From: Kofleriaceae bacterium | GTDB taxonomy: Bacteria; Myxococcota_A; Polyangia; Haliangiales; Haliangiaceae | DNA: 64,000 nucleotides | NCBI GenBank assembly: GCA_020633495.1 | Contig: JACKDR010000005.1 | Coordinates: forward strand, 231,501-295,500 | Reading direction: 5' to 3' | In this document: piece by piece, positions 57,641-64,000 of the stretch | Layout of the letters: every line of letters starts with the position of its first letter | Numbering within the stretch: the first letter of the stretch is position 1 | Notes under the pieces: model-generated | The model's input: only the letters and a program-made list of their open reading frames with translations | Told to the model about the DNA's origin: nothing | The model's database searches: none | Position numbers and translations under genes: made by a program

Positions 57641-58872
57641 CCCCGATCCCGGTCCTGTCCCGCCCGCCGGTCGCGACCGGCCGCCCTGACCTCGCGCGCC
57701 TCGGCGCCGAGGCCGACACGCTCGCCGCCCGCATCGCGCCGACGCTGACGCCGCCGCGCCGCGGCCCGCGCGAGTGGCGGCGTCGCGCCCGCAGCGTCCG
57801 CACCGCGGCGACGAGCTACCGCGAGAACCGCCGGCGCGCCCGAGCCGGCCGCGAGGATCTGCTGCCGCTGTACTTCATCTGGACCACGCTGCGGCCCTGC
57901 AACTTCCGCTGCGCGTACTGCGACGACCACCGCGGCGCGAGGTACCCGGAGCTCGACGGCCACGGCAAGCTCGACACCGCGCGTGGCCGGCGCCTCCTCG
58001 AGGTCATGCGGACCCGCGCGCCCAGCGTCTACTTCGCCGGCGGCGAGCCCACCCTGCGCAAGGACCTGCCGGAGCTGGCCCGGGCCGCGCGCGATCTCGA
58101 CTACTACCCGATCGTCGTCAACAGCAACGGCAGCCTGTTCCACCGCCTGCTGACCCAGCCGGCGTGGCGCACGTTCCTCGCCGACGTCGACATCCTGGTG
58201 ATCAGCCTCGACGCCCTCGACCTCGGCGTCCTGGTCCGCATGTGGCGGACCCCGCACCCCGAGGACGTGATCCGCAACCTCCTCCTGCTGCGCCGGCTCG
58301 CCGACGCGCAGCGGGTCAAGCTGATGGTCAACTGCGTGATCCAGCCCGGCCTGATCGACGAGGCCCGCGCCGTCCTCGACCTCGCCGAGCGCCTCGGGAT
58401 CTGGTTCTGCCCGGTGCCGCGCAACGTCGGCCCGCGCGTCGATCCCGAGCTACTCGCCGATCCCGCGTACCCAGCGTTCGTCGCGCACGTGCTGGCGCGC
58501 CGGCGCGCCGGCGCGCGCATCACCGGCTCGCTGCGCATGAACCAGCGCCTGCTCACCGCGGCGCCGCTGCAGTGCCGCAACACGCTCAAGCCCCACGTCG
58601 ATCACGACGGCAGGCTGGCCTGGCCGTGCAAGGCCAGCGTCCACGTCGAGCCGGCGTGGATCGACGTGCTCGCCCACGATCACGTCGACGACGTCTGGGC
58701 CGAGGGCGTGCGGCGGCGCGACCCGACCGGCTTCCACGGCCCGGGGCCGGCGCAGTGCGGCGGCGACTGCAACTGGGCCCAGAACTACACCACCGACGAG
58801 TACGCCCACGGCCTCACCCACCCGCTCGACCTGCTCGGCGCGGTCGCCGGCTTCCTGGGCGGGACCCGATGA
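57637..58872 (+). CDS. Radical SAM protein with SPASM-like C-terminal cysteines
   Basis: This 411-residue radical SAM enzyme has the 4Fe-4S motif Cys88-NFR-Cys92-AY-Cys95 (TTLRPCNFRCAYCDDHRG), a GGE SAM-binding motif (VYFAGGEPTLRKDLPELARA), and strands VDILVISLDALD and VKLMVNCVIQPGLIDEA. C-terminal cysteines (APLQCRNTLKPHVDHDGRLA, WPCKAS, and QCGGDCNWAQNY) suggest an auxiliary cluster. It is translationally coupled to the TetR gene and to the membrane protein that follows. It could modify a lipid, cofactor or peptide; no precursor peptide gene is visible nearby. Confidence 0.88.
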   Translation: MTPIPVLSRPPVATGRPDLARLGAEADTLAARIAPTLTPPRRGPREWRRRARSVRTAATSYRENRRRARAGREDLLPLYFIWTTLRPCNFRCAYCDDHRGARYPELDGHGKLDTARGRRLLEVMRTRAPSVYFAGGEPTLRKDLPELARAARDLDYYPIVVNSNGSLFHRLLTQPAWRTFLADVDILVISLDALDLGVLVRMWRTPHPEDVIRNLLLLRRLADAQRVKLMVNCVIQPGLIDEARAVLDLAERLGIWFCPVPRNVGPRVDPELLADPAYPAFVAHVLARRRAGARITGSLRMNQRLLTAAPLQCRNTLKPHVDHDGRLAWPCKASVHVEPAWIDVLAHDHVDDVWAEGVRRRDPTGFHGPGPAQCGGDCNWAQNYTTDEYAHGLTHPLDLLGAVAGFLGGTR

Positions 58873-59669
58873 CGCCGCGCCCCACCGGCGACCGCGCCTT
58901 CGCGATCGACGCCGCCGCGGTGGCGGTGGTCGCGATCGCCGCGTGCGCCACCGGCGGCCGGCTCGCGACGATGTCGATCCTGGTGCCCGCCGTGATCGTC
59001 GCCCGGTTCGCCGCCTGGCTCGCGGTGCCGAGGGCCGATCGCGATCTCGACGCGCTGCCCGAGGTGATGGTCTTCACGCTCGCCACCGCGCTCGGGGCCG
59101 TCAACGACTGGAACACGGTCAGCCGGCACGGCGTCTACGCCTACACCGTGCCGTCGGATCTGGGCGCGCTGAGCCCGATCCCGTCGTGGATGCTGCTCTA
59201 CTGGGGCCTGATCCTCCGCTTCGTGCTGACGGTGTTCCACTACCGCCGGCTCGCGATCCCGCGCGCGCCCGACCGCGTCTGGCTCGGCGCCTCGATCCGC
59301 TCGGCGCCGGCGCGGATCGCGATCCTCCTGGGGCTGGCCGTGCTGACGCGCCAGGCGATCTACCGCTGGTTCGATCGCCCGGTCGCGTCGTGGCTGCCGT
59401 TCGCCCTCGCCCTCGGCGTCGCCGCGGTCGCGCTGCGGCTCGACCGCGTGCGCCTGCGCGTGCTCGCGATCGTGATGATCGTCGGCCCGGCGGTGGAGGC
59501 GATCCTGATCGGCGTCGGCCACCTGCACGCCTACCACCTCGGCTGGTTCGCCGGCGTGCCGCTGTGGATCGTCCTGTGGTGGGGCCTGGCCGCGCTGATC
59601 TGGGCCGAGCTCGCCGACCGGCTGGTGGCGCTCGGCGGCGGCAGCGACGCGCCCCCGTCGAGGGCGTGA
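58869..59669 (+). CDS. Polytopic membrane protein coupled to the radical SAM enzyme
   Basis: This 266-residue protein has about seven or eight transmembrane helices (AIDAAAVAVVAIAACATGG, MSILVPAVIVARFAAWLAV, WMLLYWGLILRFVLTVFHY, APARIAILLGLAVLTRQA, WLPFALALGVAAVALRL, VLAIVMIVGPAVEAILIG, LWIVLWWGLAALIWAELADR). His/Tyr residues are conserved-looking (GHLHAYHLGWFAGVPLW). ATG 58869 overlaps the radical SAM stop by 4 bp (atga). It may be an integral-membrane enzyme or transporter acting on the radical SAM product. Family not recognised. Confidence 0.75.
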   Translation: MTPRPTGDRAFAIDAAAVAVVAIAACATGGRLATMSILVPAVIVARFAAWLAVPRADRDLDALPEVMVFTLATALGAVNDWNTVSRHGVYAYTVPSDLGALSPIPSWMLLYWGLILRFVLTVFHYRRLAIPRAPDRVWLGASIRSAPARIAILLGLAVLTRQAIYRWFDRPVASWLPFALALGVAAVALRLDRVRLRVLAIVMIVGPAVEAILIGVGHLHAYHLGWFAGVPLWIVLWWGLAALIWAELADRLVALGGGSDAPPSRA

Positions 59670-59891
59670 GGCCGGTGGCGGCGCCCGCCGGGACGACGGA
59701 TCGACTCCCCATCTTCCAGGCCCCCGGCGACGCGGGGAACCTCGTCCGCGATCTCGGCGCGCCCGCTCGTGGTCGCGCACGCCCGGACGCAACGCGATGG
59801 GCGGGTCCGACATCGAAGACCGCCAGGCCCACCCCACCGCACGCGGCTCGTCGCGTACGGTGCGCCCCGTGGCTGACCTCATCGTCGATAC

Positions 59892-60602
59892 ATGCGCACG
59901 ACGCCGCCACCGCTGTTGACCGAGCTCGTCGAGGGACGGGTCTGGGCCAGCGAACGACCGGTCTGGTTCGGCGGGGTCCGGCTGCGGGCGCGCACGTCGG
60001 TGATCCGCCTCGACGACGGCGGGCTGCTGGTGCACAGCCCGGCGCCACCGACCGACGCCTGGGTGGCGCAGGTGGCGGCGCTGGGCGAGGTCCGCTGGCT
60101 CGTCGTGCCCAACTGCTTCCATCACCTCGGCACGCCGGCGGCGGCGACCGCCTTTCCCGGGGCCACGGTGGTCGCGCCGCCGAGCGCCGCGGCGCGGAAC
60201 CCCGCGCTCCGCATCGACGTCGCGCTCGACGCCCCGGCGTTCGCGACGGCGGTCCCGGAGCTGGCGCGCGTCCCGCTCGACGGCGTGCCGTTCCTCGACG
60301 AGACCCTGCTCTACCATCACGCGACCGAGACCTTGTTCGGCGCCGACATCGTGCTGCGTGCCGCCGAGGACGACCACTGGACCTGGCGCCTCGCCGCCCG
60401 CGTCACCGGCTGCTGGAAGCGGCTCAGCGTGCCGCCCGACGTCCGCAAGCAGGTCACCGACCGGGACGCCGCGTCACGGTCGCTGCGAGCGCTGCGGCGC
60501 CTGTCGGTCCGCCGGCTCGTCATCGCGCACGGCCACGTCGTCGACGAGTCGCCCGTCGAGCAGCTGCTGGCGGCGTGGCGCCGGGTCGGCGTCGAGGCGT
60601 GA
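59892..60602 (+). CDS. DUF4336-like protein (MBL-fold relative)
   Basis: This 236-residue soluble protein resembles DUF4336 members: ELVEGRVWASERPVWFGGVR, LRARTSVIRLDDGGLLVHSP, GEVRWLVVPNCFHHLGTPAA, LFGADIVLRAAEDD and the late LSVRRLVIAHGHVVDESPVE. The NCFHHLG and AHGHVV histidines recall degenerate metallo-beta-lactamase ligands. ATG 59892. It is monocistronic between two operons; 59670-59891 upstream holds no gene. Confidence 0.7.
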   Translation: MRTTPPPLLTELVEGRVWASERPVWFGGVRLRARTSVIRLDDGGLLVHSPAPPTDAWVAQVAALGEVRWLVVPNCFHHLGTPAAATAFPGATVVAPPSAAARNPALRIDVALDAPAFATAVPELARVPLDGVPFLDETLLYHHATETLFGADIVLRAAEDDHWTWRLAARVTGCWKRLSVPPDVRKQVTDRDAASRSLRALRRLSVRRLVIAHGHVVDESPVEQLLAAWRRVGVEA

Positions 60603-60802
60603 GCGTGGCCGAGCCGGCGCCGACCACGCCGCCGCCGGCGTGACGCCGCAGCAGCCGCCGCCCGGACCGCCGCGTTGTTCCCGTCGGCACCGTCGGGCAT
60701 ACTGGCGGACGACGCGTACGCGGCCCGGGGGAGGCCGCCGGGTACGCGGCCGTCCCACCGCGGACCCCGTCCGCGCACCAGACAGGAGCACACGAACCGA
60801 AC

Positions 60803-63800
60803 GTGAGCCTCGTCCCGCAGACGTTCGAGGAGACGATCCCGGCCGCCGGCCGGTTCCGGCTGCACCGCCGCCTCGGAGCGGGCGGCATGGGCGTGGTCTA
60901 CGAGGCCTACGACCGCGAGCGCGACGAGGTCGTCGCGCTCAAGACCCTGCGCCGGGTCAGCGCCGACGGGCTGTTCCTGTTCAAGCAGGAGTTCCGCGCG
61001 CTCGCCGACGTCACCCACCCGAACCTGGTGACGCTGTACGAGCTGCTCGCGGTCGACGACCAGTGGTTCTTCACGATGGAGCTGCTGCGCGGGCGCGACA
61101 TCCTGAGCTACCTCCGCGGCGCGCCGCACGCCGCGCTCGCGGACGCGCTGGCGCCGCCGTCCGACGTCACCCGCACCGCCGACGTCGAGCTCGCGCTGCC
61201 GGAGCTGACCAGCGCGACCTCGGCGGTCGCGAGGAGCGCGCCGATCGCCACGACCGTGCCCGGGGTCGATGGCGACACCATCCGCCCGGTGCTCCGGCAG
61301 CTGGTGTCGGCGATCGCCGCGCTGCACGCGACCGGCTACCTGCACTGCGACATCAAGCCCTCCAACGTGATGGTCACCGACGACGGCCGCGTCGTCGTCC
61401 TCGACTACGGCGTCGTCACCGCGATGGCGCCCGACGGCGAGCGCGCGGCGAGCTGGCGCGGCACGCCGGCGTACATGTCTCCCGAGCAGGCCACCGCGGG
61501 CGTCGCGACCGAGGCCAGCGACTGGTACGCGGTCGGCATGATCCTCTACGAGGCGCTGGCCGGGCGGCGGCCGTTCGTCGCCGCCGACGCCCGCGCGCTC
61601 GCCGCCATCAAGCGGTCGACCGACCCGCCGGACCCGCGCTCGCACGCGCCCGACGCCGACCCCGAGCTGGCGGCGCTGTGCCTGCGCCTGCTCGCCCGCG
61701 ACCCCGACCTCCGCCCCTCGGTCGAGGAGCTGACCCAGGCGCTCGGCGAGGTCGTCGTCGCGACGCCGTCGGCGTGGCCGGCCCGCGACGACGTCGCGCT
61801 GATCGGGCGCGGCCGCGAGCTGACGCGCATGCGCGCCGCCTACGACCAGGCGCGCGCCGGCCAGGGCACGGCGCTGCGGATCAAGGGCACGTCGGGCTGC
61901 GGCAAGACCACGCTGGTCGAGCGCTTCCTCGACCACATCGCGCGCGAGGACGACGCCCTTGTCCTCGCCGGGCGCTGCTACGAGCGCGAGTCGGTGCCGC
62001 ACCAGGCGGTCGACGGGCTGGTCGACGCGCTGTGCGCGCACCTGCTGAGCCTGCCGCGCGACGTCGCCGACGCGGTCATGCCAGTGGACGTCCTGGCGAT
62101 GGCGCGGGCGTTCCCGGTGCTGGCACGGGTCGAGGCGGTGGCGCAGGCGCGCCGGCGCTCGGCCGCGCTCGACCCCGATCCGGTCGAGCTGCGCCGGCGC
62201 GCCCACGGCGCGCTGCGCGAGCTGATCGCGCGGATCGCCGAGCGGCAGCCGCTGGTGCTGTTCATCGACGATCTCCAGTGGGGCGACGTCGACAGCGCGC
62301 CGCTGCTCGCCGACCTGCTGCGGCCCCCGGTGCCGCCGCTGCTGCTGCTGGTCGCCTACCGGAGCGAGGACGTGGCGTCGAGCGCGCTGCTCCGCACGCT
62401 GCTCGGCCGCGACGGCGCCCTGGCGCGCGCCGCCAAGCTGGCGATCGGCCGGCTGCCGCTGGCGGAGGCGCTGCGCCTGGCCGAGGCGCTGCTCGACGCC
62501 GCCGGCGCGCCCCGGGACGCGGCGCTGGCGGTGGCGCGCGAGGCCCAGGGCATCCCGTTCTTCGTCCACGAGCTGGTCCGGTACGTCGCGGCGGCGCCCG
62601 GCGACGACGCCGAGGTCCCGACGCTCGGCAACGTGCTCCGCGCCCGCGCCGCGCAGCTGTCGGACGACGCCCGCGCCGTGCTCGAGCTGGTCGCCGTCGC
62701 CGGCAAGCCGATCCGCGCCGCGGTCGTGCACCGCGCCGCGACGCTGCACGGCAACACCCAGCGCGCGATCGCCGAGCTGCGCACGGCGCACCTGATCCGC
62801 ACCACCGGCGCCGAGGGCGACCCGTCGCTGCAGACCTACCACGACCGCATCCGCCACTCCGTGGTCGAGCACCTGGCGCCGGACGCGCTGTGCGAGCTGC
62901 ACCGCCGGCTCGGCCACGCCCTGGTCGCCGCCAACGTCGACGATCCCGACGCGCTGGCGCGCCACCACGTCGGCGCCGGCGACGCGGCGCAGGGCTCGCG
63001 GTACGCCGAGATCGCCGGCGACATGGCGCTGGACGCGCTCGCGTTCGAGCGCGCCGCCGCGTACTTCCAGGCCGCGCTCGACCTGGCGCCCGCCGACGCC
63101 GGCGCCCGCCGGGTCGCGCTGGGACGCCGGCTCGGCGTCGCGCTGGTCAACGCCGGGCGCGGCGCCGAGTCGCCGGCGATCTTCCTCGCGGCGGCGGCGC
63201 AGGCCGAGGGCGAGGACGCGATCGACCTGCACGTCCGCGCCGGCTCCGAGCTACTGCGGGCCGGGCGGGTCGAGGACGGCGTCGCCGTGCTCGCGATCCC
63301 CCTGGCCGACGCCGGCAGCGCGCTGCCGCGCTCGCGCGTCCGCGCCGCCCTGGGCGTGCTGTGGCGGCGCGCCTACGCGCGGCTGCGCGGGCTGGGCTTC
63401 ACCCGGCGGGCCACGCCGGCGCGCCCGACCCGCGGGCTGGTCCGGATCGACGGCTACCACGCGGTCGCGGCTGGCCTGGCCATGGTCGATCCGCTGCGCG
63501 GCGCGTACGTCCAGGTCCGCCACCTGCTCGCCGCGCTGCGCGACGGCGACGCGTTCCGGGTCGGGCGCGCGCTGAGCTACGAGGCCGGGTTCCTGTCGAT
63601 CAACGGGGCGCGGCTGCGCGGCCGCGTCGACCGCATCCTCGGCGTCGTGCGCGGGCTCGGCGACGAGCTCGACGCGCCGTACCTGCGCGCGCTGTTCCAC
63701 ACCCACACCGCGCTGGCCGAGTACCAGCGGTGCCGGTGGCGCGACACCCTCGACCACGCCGATCGCGCGGCGCGGATCTACGAGCACGAGTGCACCGGCA

Positions 63801-64000
63801 GCGCCTGGGAGCGGTCGGCGGTCCACCAGTACGGCATGTGGGCCCTGTACTGGTCGGGCGACCTCCGCGAGCTCGCCGAGCGGACGCGGGCGTGGCGGCG
63901 CGACGCCCGCGACCGCGGTGACCTCTACGCCAGCGTGGTCCTCGCGATCGGCCTGCCCGGCCTCGCCGACCTGATCGATGACGACGTCGCGACGACGCGA
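60803..64000 (+). CDS. Ser/Thr kinase fused to AAA-type ATPase and helical repeats, 3' end outside window
   Basis: From GTG 60803 (VSLVPQTFEETIPAAGRF) the frame stays open for 1066 codons to the window edge. The kinase domain shows LGAGGMGVVYEAYD, catalytic Lys47 (VALKTLRR), HCDIKPSNVMV (Cys182 where most kinases have Arg; Asp183), DYG in place of DFG, and GTPAYMSPEQATAG. A P-loop ATPase follows: GTSGCGKTTLVERF (Lys368), PLVLFIDDLQWGDVDSAPLL (Walker B) and PPLLLLVAYRSEDVASSALL, as in PknK/MalT-like STAND regulators. The rest is TPR-like helices (AFERAAAYFQAALDLAPADA). It is likely a large signalling hub. Confidence 0.9.
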   Translation, partial: MSLVPQTFEETIPAAGRFRLHRRLGAGGMGVVYEAYDRERDEVVALKTLRRVSADGLFLFKQEFRALADVTHPNLVTLYELLAVDDQWFFTMELLRGRDILSYLRGAPHAALADALAPPSDVTRTADVELALPELTSATSAVARSAPIATTVPGVDGDTIRPVLRQLVSAIAALHATGYLHCDIKPSNVMVTDDGRVVVLDYGVVTAMAPDGERAASWRGTPAYMSPEQATAGVATEASDWYAVGMILYEALAGRRPFVAADARALAAIKRSTDPPDPRSHAPDADPELAALCLRLLARDPDLRPSVEELTQALGEVVVATPSAWPARDDVALIGRGRELTRMRAAYDQARAGQGTALRIKGTSGCGKTTLVERFLDHIAREDDALVLAGRCYERESVPHQAVDGLVDALCAHLLSLPRDVADAVMPVDVLAMARAFPVLARVEAVAQARRRSAALDPDPVELRRRAHGALRELIARIAERQPLVLFIDDLQWGDVDSAPLLADLLRPPVPPLLLLVAYRSEDVASSALLRTLLGRDGALARAAKLAIGRLPLAEALRLAEALLDAAGAPRDAALAVAREAQGIPFFVHELVRYVAAAPGDDAEVPTLGNVLRARAAQLSDDARAVLELVAVAGKPIRAAVVHRAATLHGNTQRAIAELRTAHLIRTTGAEGDPSLQTYHDRIRHSVVEHLAPDALCELHRRLGHALVAANVDDPDALARHHVGAGDAAQGSRYAEIAGDMALDALAFERAAAYFQAALDLAPADAGARRVALGRRLGVALVNAGRGAESPAIFLAAAAQAEGEDAIDLHVRAGSELLRAGRVEDGVAVLAIPLADAGSALPRSRVRAALGVLWRRAYARLRGLGFTRRATPARPTRGLVRIDGYHAVAAGLAMVDPLRGAYVQVRHLLAALRDGDAFRVGRALSYEAGFLSINGARLRGRVDRILGVVRGLGDELDAPYLRALFHTHTALAEYQRCRWRDTLDHADRAARIYEHECTGSAWERSAVHQYGMWALYWSGDLRELAERTRAWRRDARDRGDLYASVVLAIGLPGLADLIDDDVATTR

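Overview
The window is very GC-rich DNA with strong G/C bias at third codon positions. Most genes encode secreted lipoproteins with a lipobox cysteine followed by low-complexity Asp/Gly/Pro linkers. It also carries several Ser/Thr protein kinases (one with WD40 repeats, one with an ATPase module) and a C-terminal sorting tail of the MYXO-CTERM type. This points to Myxococcota, plausibly the Haliangiales/Kofleriaceae side; that placement is inference from gene content. No rRNA, tRNA, CRISPR array, prophage or plasmid backbone was seen.

Layout. 1-7000: the 5' part of aat (minus), a giant surface metalloprotease/propeller/barrel protein, a 53-54 bp tandem array, a MYXO-CTERM M15 peptidase and a PPC-domain lipoprotein. 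7000-14600: an accessory block bounded by two near-identical REP-associated tyrosine transposases (RAYTs) in inverted orientation, each flanked by GGGGTTG-type REP-like repeats, enclosing small secreted proteins and a SNF2 helicase. 14600-24700: tandem lipoproteins, a frameshifted barrel protein, KDPG aldolase, a 1179-residue WD40 kinase, a peroxiredoxin, and a TetR/MBL-hydrolase pair. 24900-41500: nitronate monooxygenase-like enzyme, many secreted or hypothetical proteins, a zinc-ribbon kinase, an alpha/beta hydrolase and an L-domain-like repeat lipoprotein. 41588-44722: a DsbA-like lipoprotein with an in-frame UGA at its active site, then two diheme cytochromes c. 45491-52381: an eCIS-core (DUF4157) metalloprotease-like protein, a TetR/PLP-decarboxylase/MlrC operon with a striking palindromic operator, and a glutaredoxin. 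52424-60602: vWA and collagen-like lipoproteins, ahpF-ahpC with an OxyR-like site, a TetR/radical SAM/membrane-protein operon and a DUF4336-like protein. 60803-end: a kinase-ATPase-helical-repeat regulator, truncated by the window.

The most important observation is the DsbA-like gene at 41588-42469. A single in-frame TGA replaces the first cysteine of the CxxC redox motif (U-P-Y-C). It sits in the base of a well-formed hairpin with a 7-bp upper stem and a 5-nt loop, matching the architecture of a bacterial SECIS element. It is best read as a selenoprotein that routine gene calling would split into two ORFs or call a pseudogene.

Several other genes (16086-16656, 23941-24698, 39194-39971) show one-base frame breaks in GC-rich runs. 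These may be assembly errors or real decay, and they are a different situation from the clean in-frame UGA.
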